From the NCBI RefSeq assembly GCF_000279145.1, contig NC_018178.1, positions 1,426,001 through 1,490,000 of the forward strand: DNA of 64,000 nucleotides, read 5' to 3'. Under the pieces are notes generated by a model. It ran no database searches and was not told the DNA's origin. It saw only the letters and a program-made list of their open reading frames with translations. The translations under genes and the position numbers were made by a program. The stretch's first letter is position 1. Every line of letters starts with the position of its first letter. Source of the stretch: Melioribacter roseus P3M-2. GTDB lineage: Bacteria; Bacteroidota; Ignavibacteria; Ignavibacteriales; Melioribacteraceae. Positions 25,811-34,417 of this stretch are shown here, one piece after another.

Positions 25811-27148
25811 GTGAAAAAAATCTGGTTGTTAATCGCAATGTCGGCGGGACTTGTTTTCGGTCAAACAAACGAAAAACTCGTCCTCGATATCGATACGGCT
25901 ATTAAATTAGCCCTCGAGAACAATCCGAATGTTAAAATTGCGCGTATGGAAGTTAACAAGTCGGAAGAAAAATTCAGGGAAACCGTCAGCGGCTATTATC
26001 CCAAAATCGACGCAAGCGCGCAGTATCAAAGATATATCAATAAACCGGTTATTTTTCTGCCTCCCGGATCCCCTTTCGGAACGACGCTCGAAATAGGATC
26101 GGACAATTCATACAATGCGGCTGTCAGCTTGAGCCTTCCGATTTTTTCTCTTTCCTTAATTGAAGGCACAAAAACTGCCTCGCTCGGAATTGATATTGCA
26201 AAAGTAAATTTACGCAACACCGAAATAAAAACAGTTACCAGCGTTAAAAAATCATTCCTCGGCGTATTGCTAGCCCGCGAATATAAAATTGTAATGCAGC
26301 AAAGCTTAAAAAACGCACAGGACAATCTCGAAAATATCAGGAAATTAAACGCGCAGGGACTTATGTCCGATTATGATTTGTTGCGCGCCGAAGTCCAGGT
26401 GGAAAATTTAAGACCGGCTGTATTGCAAGCCGAAAACAACTATAAATTGGCTCTCGACGGTCTCAAAGTTACAATTGGTCTTGATGCATCTAAAAATATC
26501 GACGTAACGGGCGAACTTAATTACGACGAGAATTATATCGTTCCCGAATATAGTGCGGCGCTCGAAGAAGTTTTGAAAAATAATCCTCAGCTCGAAATGC
26601 TCGATAAACAGGTCGAAATCAGCCAAAAGAGCGTGTCGTTTCAGAAAGCCGCATATTATCCGTCGCTTGCGGCTTTCAGCAACTATCAATATCAAACCCA
26701 GTCGAACGACTTCAAATTCCAGGATTATAAATGGGTAAAAACTTTCCTTGTCGGCGTGCAGGTTCAACTGCCGATATTCAACGGTTTTAAAACAAACGCT
26801 CTGGTGGAACAAGCGGAAATTTCGCTCAACCAGGCGGTCGAACAAAAAGAAGGATTCTTAAAAGCAATTAAAACTCAGATAAGCAGCGTTATCTACAATA
26901 TATCGCAGGCTGTTAAAAGAATAGAAGCGCAGTCGAAAACCGTCGAACAGGCGCAAAAGGGATATGAAATAGCCAAAACGCGACTCGAAAACGGATTGAG
27001 CACTCAACTCGAAGTTAACGACGCCGAACTTGCGCTGCGACAGGCTAAATTAAATCGTCTGCAGGCGGTTTACGATTTCCATTCGGCGCTTGCCGATCTG
27101 CACGAGTTAACGGGCAAAAGTTTTAATTATGAAATCAAGGAGAACTAA
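25811..27148 (+). CDS. TolC-family outer-membrane efflux channel
   Basis: The 445-residue protein starts at GTG 25811 (GAGAGGAT ahead) with a signal peptide ending 'LVFGQ'. It has the two OEP repeats of TolC proteins, each with long coiled helices ('LDIDTAIKLALENNPNVKIARMEV', shown in part, and 'LEEVLKNNPQLEMLDKQVEI') and barrel strands. It forms a trimeric channel across the outer membrane. With the next two genes it makes a complete tripartite pump. The adaptor gene starts 2 bp after its stop. Confidence 0.94.
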   Translation: MKKIWLLIAMSAGLVFGQTNEKLVLDIDTAIKLALENNPNVKIARMEVNKSEEKFRETVSGYYPKIDASAQYQRYINKPVIFLPPGSPFGTTLEIGSDNSYNAAVSLSLPIFSLSLIEGTKTASLGIDIAKVNLRNTEIKTVTSVKKSFLGVLLAREYKIVMQQSLKNAQDNLENIRKLNAQGLMSDYDLLRAEVQVENLRPAVLQAENNYKLALDGLKVTIGLDASKNIDVTGELNYDENYIVPEYSAALEEVLKNNPQLEMLDKQVEISQKSVSFQKAAYYPSLAAFSNYQYQTQSNDFKFQDYKWVKTFLVGVQVQLPIFNGFKTNALVEQAEISLNQAVEQKEGFLKAIKTQISSVIYNISQAVKRIEAQSKTVEQAQKGYEIAKTRLENGLSTQLEVNDAELALRQAKLNRLQAVYDFHSALADLHELTGKSFNYEIKEN

Positions 27149-27150
27149 AA

Positions 27151-28188
27151 ATGAAATCGAATAAAATTTTGGCGGCTTTATTGCTTCTCTTGTTTATCGG
27201 ATTTACCGGTTGTTCTTCGAAAAAAGAAGAAATTAAAGCGGATAAAACCGTGCCGGTCGAAGTAACCATAGTTGTAAAGACCAGCATTGAAAGAGAAATC
27301 GAACTCGTCGGCACTCTGCAGCCCTGGAAAGAAGCCAATCTGGGCGCGCAGACAACCGGTAGAGTCGAAAAGATTTTTGTCGAAGAAGGCAGCTATGTTA
27401 AAGAAGGCGATCTGCTTTTTCAGATGGACGACACCCAATTGATTCAGGCTAAACTTCAGTACCAACTGGCAAAAGACAATTACGAAAGAATGAAACCGCT
27501 CTACGAAACCGGCTCCGTTTCACAGTCTCAGTTTGATCAGGTAAAAGCCGCTTACGAATCGGCTGAGAAATCGTATAACCTTTTGCTTACAAACACTCAA
27601 TTCAGAGCTCCGTTTTCCGGAGTGGTAACGTCCAAAAAATTGAACGACGGGGAAATCTTTTTGCTGGCGCCCACAGGAGGGGCTCCCACAATTGTAACGT
27701 TGATGCAATTAAATCCTTTGAAATTAATTCTGAATGTAAGCGAATCAGATTTTAATCTTGTTAAAACAGGTCAAACTGTAATAGTAAAAACGGATATATA
27801 TCCCGATAAGGAATTTAAGGGAGTAATTAACAGGATTAATCCTGCTATAAATCCCGCTACAAGGACATTCCAGGCGGAAGTCAAAGTGCCAAATGACGGT
27901 AATCTTCTGCGTCCTGGAATGTTTGTAAGGGCTTCAATTGAAATCGGAGCTAAAGACGGCATTATTATAAACCGCTCGGCTGCGTTAAAACAGCTCGGTT
28001 CCGACGCTTATTACGGATTCATTGTAAAGAACAATACGGCTAAACGAGTGGAATTAAAATTAGGCAAGGAATTTAATTCTGTTGTGGAAATAGTAAGCGG
28101 ATTGTCCGAGGGAGATTACCTTGTTACTAAAGGTCAGGGACTCCTGAAAGACGGTTCCGCCGTCGAAATCAAAGCTAAAGCAGAGTAA
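27151..28188 (+). CDS. RND efflux periplasmic adaptor (membrane fusion protein)
   Basis: The signal 'LLFIGFTGCSS' gives a lipoprotein Cys21. Next come the lipoyl-like half-motifs ('GRVEKIFVEEGSYVKEGDLL', 'APFSGVVTSKKLNDGE'), a short helical hairpin ('AKDNYERMKPLYETGSVSQS') and the beta-barrel and membrane-proximal domains. Length 345 is normal for HlyD/AcrA-type adaptors. It links the RND pump to the TolC channel. It is 12 bp ahead of the pump gene. Confidence 0.95.
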   Translation: MKSNKILAALLLLLFIGFTGCSSKKEEIKADKTVPVEVTIVVKTSIEREIELVGTLQPWKEANLGAQTTGRVEKIFVEEGSYVKEGDLLFQMDDTQLIQAKLQYQLAKDNYERMKPLYETGSVSQSQFDQVKAAYESAEKSYNLLLTNTQFRAPFSGVVTSKKLNDGEIFLLAPTGGAPTIVTLMQLNPLKLILNVSESDFNLVKTGQTVIVKTDIYPDKEFKGVINRINPAINPATRTFQAEVKVPNDGNLLRPGMFVRASIEIGAKDGIIINRSAALKQLGSDAYYGFIVKNNTAKRVELKLGKEFNSVVEIVSGLSEGDYLVTKGQGLLKDGSAVEIKAKAE

Positions 28189-28200
28189 AAGGAGAGGGAA

Positions 28201-31200
28201 ATGAATCTACCAGAAATTTCAGTAAGAAGACCGATAACAACTATCATGCTGTTTATAGCGATAGTTATAATCGGATTGGTTTCCTTTCAGAGATTGCCTA
28301 TCGATTTGTTCCCGGAAATCGATCCGCCTTACATAAGCGTTTTGACGCAATATCCGGGCGCCAGCGCGCAGGACGTTGAAATAAATGTAAGTAAAAAAAT
28401 AGAAAGCGGTTTGAGCTCCGTTACAAATCTTAAAAAGATTTCATCTGTATCGATCGACAATATTTCGGTTGTTCAGCTCGAATTCGAATACGGCACAAAT
28501 CTCGACGAGGCTTCGAACGATATCCGTTCGGCTCTCGAATTTGCAAAGCGAAATCTTCCGGACGACGCCGAAGACCCGATCATCTTTAAATTCAGCACAA
28601 ATATATTCCCGATCCTCTTTATTGCGGTTCAGGCTGAAGAAAGCTATGTAGGACTCAACAAACTTGTCGAAAGAGAAATAATCGACCCGCTCAAACGCGT
28701 TAACGGCGTGGGCACGGTTCAGGCTTTCGGCGGCCCGGTAAGACAAATATTGATTAATGTCGACGCTAAAAAGCTCGAGGCCTACAATATTTCGCCGGCG
28801 CAGATATCCCAAATATTACAGGCTGAAAACGTGAACCTCCCCTCCGGCTCTATTAAAGTCGGAGACATGGAGTACAACCTCAGAGTACCAGGCGAATTTA
28901 CTGATGTTAATGATATAAAAAATATTGTCGTTTCCCAATCGGGAGGCAGATTAGTCTATCTTAAAGACGTAGCAGTAGTTAAGGACAGCTTGAAGGACAG
29001 AACGATCGACGTTCGTCTTAACGGCGGCAGAGGACTTTTCATTATCGTCCAGAAACAGTCCGGCGCCAATACGGTGCAGGTTGCCGAAGATGTAAAAGCC
29101 AAAATCGAGGAACTCAAAAAGAATCTCCCTTCGGACGTTAAAATCGATATAACCCAGGACTCGTCCGAATTTATTATTCAATCGGTGAATAATCTTACAG
29201 AAGCGGTATTGCTCGGAGCCGTATTTGTTTCTTTTGTAGTGTTGCTGTTTCTTAGAAAGTGGCGAGCCACATTCATTATCGTGCTAACATTACCTGTGTC
29301 ATTAATCGGCGCATTTATTTATCTCTATTTTTCGGGCAATACTATAAATATTATTTCTCTTTCTTCCTTGTCTATTGCGGTCGGATTGGTGGTAGACGAC
29401 GCGATAGTTATACTCGAAAATATAGCTCGACACGTAGAACGGGGAGCGCGACCGCGCGAAGCTGCGGTTTTCGGCTCTTCCGAAGTGGGGCTTGCCGTCG
29501 CCGCAGCCACGTTTACTATCGTGGCGGTATTTTTCCCGCTGGTGTTTATTTCGGGTATAGCCGGAATTCTTTTTAATCAGCTCGGATTTCTTGTTACGGT
29601 AATGATTCTTGTTTCGTTACTCGCGGCGTTGACGCTCATTCCGATGCTTTCTTCTAAACTTCTGAAATCGCGCAAAGAAGAAAAACCGATTAAGAATCCT
29701 CTGCTTAAAAAAATTGATGAAGGCTTGTCGTCCGCTTTAGAGAGCGTCGATAATTTTTATACAAGAGTTCTCAAATGGGCTTTGGATCATCGCAAAACCG
29801 TAGTGCTGACCGCTTTGTTGATATTTGCCTCTTCCATAATGTTATTGGGAACGTTGGGAACCGAATTCATACCGAAATCGGATTCCTCGCAGTTCCAGCT
29901 CACTTTGGAAATAGAACCCGGCAAAAGACTCGAAGAAACCATCAATTACGTAAAGGAAATCGAACGTATTGTTAAAGAAGATTTTCCGGAAGTTCAATAT
30001 ATGACAGCCCGCTCGGGAGTTAACGACCAGGGCTTTTCTTCTGTTCTGTTCGGTCAAAGCGAAGGCACGAATATAGCTACATTCCAATTCAAAACGTCGA
30101 AGATAGACGAGAGAAACCGTTCCGTATTTGAAATGGCTGATGCGCTGAGGGAACGGCTCAATTCGTTTGTGGGAATAAAAAGCATTAGCGTAAATACGGC
30201 CGGAGCCGGCGCGTTTTTAACAGGGGCTACCGGCGCTCCCGTGGAAGTCGATATTATCGGTCCCGACCTCGATGAATCGTACAAAATCGCTAACAGCATT
30301 AAAGAATATATGAATTCAATCGAAGGCACCAGAGACGTTCGTATCGACATCGGAGACCCGCGGCCCGAATTGCAGATAGTTTTGCAGCGCGATAAAATGG
30401 CGATGAGCGGATTAAATACGGCTATGGTTGGAAACGCTCTGAGAAGTCATTATTACGGCATTACTTCGACTACATACAGGGAGTTGGGAGACGAGTACGA
30501 TATCTTTATCAGTCTTCCGCCTGAAAAGAAAACCAGCATAGACGACATCGAAAATCTGCCTGTTAAAACCTTGCTGGGAACGACCGTCAGACTGAAAGAC
30601 GTCGGCAAAGTAGTTCAGGCGTATTCTCCTCCTACTATCAAAAGAAGAGAGCAGGAGCGCGTGATTGCAGTGCTCTCCGACGTCGAAGGCAGATCCCTCG
30701 GCGAAGTTACTTCGGATATTCAAAACTTTGTTGCCGGTATCGAATTGCCTCCGAATACAACTATCGAATACGGCGGGCAGATCGAACAACAGAGCGATAC
30801 TTTCAAAGACTTGATGCTGCTGCTTGCGCTTAGCGTTATATTGGTATATATGGTTATGGCCGCTCAGTTCGAATCGCTGCTCGATCCGTTTATAATTATG
30901 TTCTCTGTGCCGTTTGCTTTTACGGGAGTTTTCATCGCTCTCTTTATTACGGGAATTCCTTTCAGCGTGATCGCATTCCTCGGCAGTATTATGCTCGTCG
31001 GTATAGTAGTTAAGAACGCTATTGTGCTTGTCGACTTTACGAATATTACAAGAGCCCGAGGCTATGAATTGCGCGAAGCGATTATTTATTCGGGCAGAAA
31101 CAGACTGCGTCCCGTTTTGATGACCACATTTACTACTTTGCTGGGTCTGCTGCCGCTGGCAATCAGCACGGGCGAGGGTTCGGAAATATGGCAGCCGCTA

Positions 31201-31314
31201 GGCATTTCGACTATCGGCGGTCTCTTTTTCTCGACGTTGATCACGCTGATTCTCGTGCCCGTTCTCTATTCGTATTTCGAAACTAAAGTTAAACAGAAAA
31301 AAATTGTAGACTGA
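28201..31314 (+). CDS. RND multidrug efflux permease (HAE1/AcrB-type)
   Basis: The 1037-residue protein has the classic RND plan: TM1, a large porter loop, TM2-7, a second large loop and TM8-12. TM4 carries 'GLVVDDAIVILENI', the proton-relay aspartate pair. The start 'ISVRRPITTIMLFIAIVIIG' and the C-terminal 'RLRPVLMTTFTTLLGLLPLA' motifs are standard. It exports amphiphilic compounds using the proton gradient. No heavy-metal RND signature is present. It is followed 10 bp later by the PG0541-like gene. Confidence 0.96.
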   Translation: MNLPEISVRRPITTIMLFIAIVIIGLVSFQRLPIDLFPEIDPPYISVLTQYPGASAQDVEINVSKKIESGLSSVTNLKKISSVSIDNISVVQLEFEYGTNLDEASNDIRSALEFAKRNLPDDAEDPIIFKFSTNIFPILFIAVQAEESYVGLNKLVEREIIDPLKRVNGVGTVQAFGGPVRQILINVDAKKLEAYNISPAQISQILQAENVNLPSGSIKVGDMEYNLRVPGEFTDVNDIKNIVVSQSGGRLVYLKDVAVVKDSLKDRTIDVRLNGGRGLFIIVQKQSGANTVQVAEDVKAKIEELKKNLPSDVKIDITQDSSEFIIQSVNNLTEAVLLGAVFVSFVVLLFLRKWRATFIIVLTLPVSLIGAFIYLYFSGNTINIISLSSLSIAVGLVVDDAIVILENIARHVERGARPREAAVFGSSEVGLAVAAATFTIVAVFFPLVFISGIAGILFNQLGFLVTVMILVSLLAALTLIPMLSSKLLKSRKEEKPIKNPLLKKIDEGLSSALESVDNFYTRVLKWALDHRKTVVLTALLIFASSIMLLGTLGTEFIPKSDSSQFQLTLEIEPGKRLEETINYVKEIERIVKEDFPEVQYMTARSGVNDQGFSSVLFGQSEGTNIATFQFKTSKIDERNRSVFEMADALRERLNSFVGIKSISVNTAGAGAFLTGATGAPVEVDIIGPDLDESYKIANSIKEYMNSIEGTRDVRIDIGDPRPELQIVLQRDKMAMSGLNTAMVGNALRSHYYGITSTTYRELGDEYDIFISLPPEKKTSIDDIENLPVKTLLGTTVRLKDVGKVVQAYSPPTIKRREQERVIAVLSDVEGRSLGEVTSDIQNFVAGIELPPNTTIEYGGQIEQQSDTFKDLMLLLALSVILVYMVMAAQFESLLDPFIIMFSVPFAFTGVFIALFITGIPFSVIAFLGSIMLVGIVVKNAIVLVDFTNITRARGYELREAIIYSGRNRLRPVLMTTFTTLLGLLPLAISTGEGSEIWQPLGISTIGGLFFSTLITLILVPVLYSYFETKVKQKKIVD

Positions 31315-31324
31315 GAGGTGAAAA

Positions 31325-31618
31325 ATGAAAGCTGTAATGATTGTATATAATCACGGTATAACCGAGGAAGTGGACGAAGCTCTTGAAAAATTATCCATTC
31401 GAGGCTTTACAAGATTTATTAACGTGCACGGTCAGGGCTCGGATAAAGGCGAGCCCCACCTCGGCACGCACATCTGGCCAAGCCAAAATGCCGTTGTGCT
31501 TACGGTTATAGAAGACGATAAGGTAGACCCGTTGCTCGAGGAAGTGCGTCAAATCAATCGCGAAGCGGAAGAACAGGGTATTCACGCCTTTGTGTGGAAT
31601 ATTGAAAAGACGGTATAG
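31325..31618 (+). CDS. PG0541-family transporter-associated small protein
   Basis: The 97-residue protein resembles the small ferredoxin-like-fold/PII-like proteins that follow RND operons in Bacteroidota (PG0541 family). Signature-like features are 'MKAVMIVYNHGITEEVDEAL' and 'HGQGSDKGEPHLGTHIWPSQN'. The function is not known; it may modulate the pump. It closes the efflux operon. Its stop codon overlaps by two bases the start of the left 165-bp repeat. In the ancestral order the cytidylyltransferase gene would have followed 12 bp after it. Confidence 0.85.
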   Translation: MKAVMIVYNHGITEEVDEALEKLSIRGFTRFINVHGQGSDKGEPHLGTHIWPSQNAVVLTVIEDDKVDPLLEEVRQINREAEEQGIHAFVWNIEKTV

Positions 31619-31781
31619 GAGCGGTTAATAATGAAGTTCGGTATAATAGCGGCGGGAACGGGAGAACGATTAAAGGAAGAAGGCATAACCGCGCCCAAGC
31701 CGATGGTAGAGATAGCCGGGAAACCGCTGATTAGAATAATAATAGACGAAGCCCTCCGCAACGGCGCTTCGTCTATTTCAA
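31617..31781 (+). repeat. 165-bp direct repeat, left copy
   Basis: This stretch is identical to 34253-34417 except for one base (C at 31727, T at 34363). It covers the ribosome binding site and the first ~50 codons of the cytidylyltransferase gene. The left copy keeps the original junction with the PG0541-like gene. Confidence 0.97.
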
Positions 31782-31828
31782 ATTTTTTGAATGATAAACA
31801 GACAAAAATAATTTGTAATGAATTTTAG
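31631..31828 (+). pseudogene. Truncated 5' copy of the inositol-phosphate cytidylyltransferase gene
   Basis: The first 50 codons are the same as those of the intact gene at 34267. After 'NGASSIS' the frame runs into unrelated AT-rich DNA and stops at 31828. Only the nucleotide-binding start (GxGxR...PKPM) is kept, so the 65-residue product cannot be an enzyme. It is a by-product of the duplication that flanks the 31.8-34.25 kb insert. It keeps a ribosome binding site and start codon, so a short peptide may still be made. Confidence 0.9.
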
Positions 31829-31844
31829 TAAAAAGATTGTATAA

Positions 31845-31864
31845 ATACGTGCGTGTATGTATGT
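31845..31864. promoter_or_regulatory. AcrR-type operator, copy 1
   Basis: ATACGTGCGTGTATGTATGT lies 23 bp ahead of ATG 31888. It differs by one base from the copy at 32516-32535. It contains the GTATGTA half-site and an ATAC/GTAT dyad, resembling the TACATACA...TGTATGTA operator known for E. coli AcrR. Confidence 0.6.
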
Positions 31865-31887
31865 TTAAAGAAAAAAAATATAATGTT

Positions 31888-32496
31888 ATGAGAAAAACGA
31901 AAAAGGAAGCGGAGCAGACAAAAAAGAGACTGATGAAGGAAGCGCTGATTATTTTTAATAGAAAAGGGTATGAAAACGCACGATTAGAGGATATTGCAAA
32001 AGCAGCGGGAGTAACAAGAGGTGCTATTTATCACCACTTCGGAAACAAAGCTAAATTGTTTATGGAACTAGCATTGCAAAATAAGCATAACTTGAATGAA
32101 ATTATCGAAAGTAGCATAGATGAATCAGAGGAAGACCCATTCAATACAATGTATAATGTCATTAGCAAAATATTTGATAAATTAAAAAAAGACCCCTTGT
32201 TTCGCGGATTTGAGGAACTTAGAATTAAAACTGTTATGAATGATGAGCTCGAACCATTAAAACATATTGTTGATAAAGAACTTAAGGAAAGTTTTGGTAA
32301 AATGATGGGCATCTTAAATGGAATGGAAAGAAAAAATAAATTAGATAAGAATATAGATAAAGAAGCTCTTTCTCTGTTAATAATTTCTTTGGTAAGTGGA
32401 TTGATTTATCTGAGATTAAGACATCCTAGCATTCTGAATATTGATAAGAAGTTAAAAAATATTATTCAAATTTTATCCGCAAGCATAGTGAAATAA
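31888..32496 (+). CDS. AcrR-like TetR-family regulator of the inserted segment
   Basis: The start 'MRKTKKEAEQTKKRLMKEAL' and helix-turn-helix 'LEDIAKAAGVTRGAIYHHFGNKAKLF' are very close to AcrR/TtgR-type repressors of RND pumps. The rest (about 75-203) is the helical ligand-binding domain. I choose ATG 31888 because it matches the family start; an upstream in-frame ATG at 31837 would put the operator inside the gene. Codon use is AT-rich, unlike the TetR gene at 25162. It probably represses itself and the adaptor gene through the two near-identical operators. Confidence 0.9.
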   Translation: MRKTKKEAEQTKKRLMKEALIIFNRKGYENARLEDIAKAAGVTRGAIYHHFGNKAKLFMELALQNKHNLNEIIESSIDESEEDPFNTMYNVISKIFDKLKKDPLFRGFEELRIKTVMNDELEPLKHIVDKELKESFGKMMGILNGMERKNKLDKNIDKEALSLLIISLVSGLIYLRLRHPSILNIDKKLKNIIQILSASIVK

Positions 32497-32515
32497 TATC
32501 TTTATAAAATTATTC

Positions 32516-32535
32516 ATACGTACGTGTATGTATGT
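32516..32535. promoter_or_regulatory. AcrR-type operator, copy 2
   Basis: ATACGTACGTGTATGTATGT lies 29 bp ahead of the adaptor start at 32565 and is 19 of 20 bases identical to copy 1. The core CATAC-N6-GTATG (32515-32530) is a dyad. It would place the adaptor and barrel genes under the AcrR-like regulator. Confidence 0.6.
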
Positions 32536-32564
32536 TAAAGTTATAAATAATACGAAAGATTAAA

Positions 32565-33482
32565 ATGAAACTAAAAGGAAGCAATGTATTGATGTTTTTT
32601 TCCATTTCGTTGTTTTTGATTTTGACTGCTTGTTCACAAGAGGATAAATCTGCGAAAAGCATGGAAGAGATTTATCATGAAGAAGGAATACCTGTTAAAG
32701 TAAAAACAGTTGAAATGTCAAGGATGTCAAAAAAATACTTATATAATGCTGTTCTGGAAGGCATAGAAGAAACATCTAAATGCTCAATGATAGGAGATAG
32801 AGTGGAAAAAATATATGCTGAAGTAGGAGATTTTGTTAAAAAAGACCAGCCAATTATAAAATTTCCGAACGGCAATCCTTCGATAAAATATAACCAGGCT
32901 AAAGTAGCATTTGAAAACGCGCAGAGCACATATAAGAGATATGAAGAATTATATAAAGAAGGAGGCGTTTCTAAACAAGAGTTGGATAATATTAAGACTC
33001 AATATGAAATAGCTAAAGCTGATTTAGAAGCGGTTGAACAAGTAATTGAAGTTAGAGCGCCCATAGATGGGTATATTACTAATATAGCAGTTAAAGAAAC
33101 GCAAAATGTGGACAAGGATCAGCTGTTATTTACTATATCGAATACTAACATATTAAAAGCGAAAATAAAAATAAGCGAGCAGGAAATTGAGTATATAAAA
33201 ACGGGACAGAAAGCTTATGCAAAATGGAAAGAATATATAATTGGAGGAAAAGTAAAGCGTATATCTATGTTAATGAATCCTATAACAAAATCGTTCGATG
33301 CTACAGTGGAGTTCAATAATGCCCTGCATAAACTTAAAGCGGGAGTTACAGCGAATATTTACGTTGAGGAAGAAATCGGCGACGGTATCTTTGTCCATCG
33401 GGAAAACATATTAAGAGAGGGCAATGACTACTATGTATATCTTACTAACAATGGGAAAGCACAGAAGAGGAAAAATTGTTAA
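32565..33482 (+). CDS. RND efflux adaptor, C-terminally truncated
   Basis: A lipoprotein signal ('FLILTACSQE') is followed by the lipoyl half-motifs ('CSMIGDRVEKIYAEVGDFVK', 'VRAPIDGYITNIAVKETQNV') and a short coiled hairpin ('YKRYEELYKEGGVSKQELD'). A barrel domain follows. The protein stops at 305 residues with '...DYYVYLTNNGKAQKRKNC', just where the membrane-proximal domain should start its last strands. Normal adaptors have 340-380 residues. No TolC or RND permease gene follows, so this is probably the remnant of a larger efflux operon. Whether the product still works with the complete pump upstream is unknown. Confidence 0.82.
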   Translation: MKLKGSNVLMFFSISLFLILTACSQEDKSAKSMEEIYHEEGIPVKVKTVEMSRMSKKYLYNAVLEGIEETSKCSMIGDRVEKIYAEVGDFVKKDQPIIKFPNGNPSIKYNQAKVAFENAQSTYKRYEELYKEGGVSKQELDNIKTQYEIAKADLEAVEQVIEVRAPIDGYITNIAVKETQNVDKDQLLFTISNTNILKAKIKISEQEIEYIKTGQKAYAKWKEYIIGGKVKRISMLMNPITKSFDATVEFNNALHKLKAGVTANIYVEEEIGDGIFVHRENILREGNDYYVYLTNNGKAQKRKNC

Positions 33483-33514
33483 ATAACTAATTAAAAATTA
33501 AACTGGAGGTAATT

Positions 33515-34054
33515 ATGAAAAAACTACTATTAACATTATGGCTAATGTTAGCAGCTTTTAGCTTAACAAATGCTCAAACAAGCCTCAAGGGAACATTCGG
33601 ATTGGGTATTGACGGAGTTGATTCACCTAATTTATCTGCCAAACTGTTTTTGAGCGATAAAGTAGCTATGGAATTTATGGCCGGTTTAAACCTATATGCC
33701 CCTGGGGGAGATGAACCTGTTGGGTATACGAAAGTTACCGGCATTAATTATCGTTGTGGGTTGGGTTTCTATTATAATTTTAATCATACAGAAAATCTTA
33801 TGCCATATTTAGGATTAGACGCCCTATTTGAATCGGAGAAAGACGGAGGTTTTTTTGTAACAGAGCCGGATGCTAAAAACCGCTTAAAGCTAAATTTTGT
33901 TTTGGGTGCAGAGTATTTTATTTCCAGCCACTTCTCTATCGGATTGAAAGAGAAGTTGGGTTGCAAAATTGACTTTTCAAGGGATTTACCAAAAGAAGAA
34001 ACAGACTTTTATCTAATTACAGGAGCTATTATAACAGCTAAGTATTACTTCTAG
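33515..34054 (+). CDS. Small outer-membrane beta-barrel protein
   Basis: The signal peptide ends 'FSLTNAQ'. The 179-residue product shows about eight amphipathic strands ('LKGTFGLGIDG', 'INYRCGLGFYYNF', 'LKLNFVLGAEYFI', 'FYLITGAIITAKYYF'). It ends in Phe, the C-terminal signal for barrel insertion. It resembles OmpX/OmpW-sized porin-like proteins of Bacteroidota. It follows the truncated adaptor by 32 bp with a good GGAGG site. A link to export is only positional. Confidence 0.75.
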   Translation: MKKLLLTLWLMLAAFSLTNAQTSLKGTFGLGIDGVDSPNLSAKLFLSDKVAMEFMAGLNLYAPGGDEPVGYTKVTGINYRCGLGFYYNFNHTENLMPYLGLDALFESEKDGGFFVTEPDAKNRLKLNFVLGAEYFISSHFSIGLKEKLGCKIDFSRDLPKEETDFYLITGAIITAKYYF

Positions 34055-34063
34055 TTATGTAAG

Positions 34064-34090
34064 ATGCCGTCTCTGTGTAAGAGGCGGCAT
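34064..34090 (+). terminator. Candidate terminator behind the small barrel gene
   Basis: An 11-bp stem (ATGCCGTCTCT / AGAGGCGGCAT, one G-T pair) lies 10 bp past the stop codon. No T-run follows, so it may only slow transcription. The remaining 160 bp up to the right repeat are AT-rich without a recognisable gene. Confidence 0.5.
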
Positions 34091-34252
34091 TAAATAACAC
34101 AGAACCACTATGCTGGATGAGTTTATTTAAGAACTTTTTTTAAAAATAAATATTGTTTTACAAAAATTATTTCTGATAGGATAATTCTCGAAAGAGGCTT
34201 ATAAGAAGTACAGAATAAAAGACAGAGCAAACTAAACTATTTGGAATATAAC

Positions 34253-34417
34253 AGGAGCGGTTAATAATGAAGTTCGGTATAATAGCGGCGGGAACGGGAG
34301 AACGATTAAAGGAAGAAGGCATAACCGCGCCCAAGCCGATGGTAGAGATAGCCGGGAAACCGTTGATTAGAATAATAATAGACGAAGCCCTCCGCAACGG
34401 CGCTTCGTCTATTTCAA
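34253..34417 (+). repeat. 165-bp direct repeat, right copy
   Basis: It is identical to 31617-31781 apart from one base. This copy belongs to the intact cytidylyltransferase gene. Confidence 0.97.

Larger units (their letters stand above)
31782..34252 (+). mobile_element. AT-rich inserted segment between direct repeats
   Basis: About 2.47 kb lies between the two 165-bp repeats. It is visibly richer in A/T than the flanking genes and carries a self-contained set: an AcrR-like regulator with its own operators, an RND adaptor cut short, and a small barrel. No transposase, integrase or terminal inverted repeat is seen. The order of junctions shows that this segment was inserted between the PG0541-like gene and the cytidylyltransferase gene, duplicating 165 bp. 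A single crossover by a circle carrying that homology would give the same result; the mechanism is inferred. Confidence 0.6.

Noticed and set aside
31837-31887. N-terminal extension of the AcrR-like regulator
   Set aside because: It would translate the operator sequence; ATG 31888 gives the normal AcrR start.
31782-34252. Insertion sequence or integron as the source of the island
   Set aside because: No transposase, integrase, attC site or terminal inverted repeat could be found. Only the 165-bp direct repeats mark the borders.
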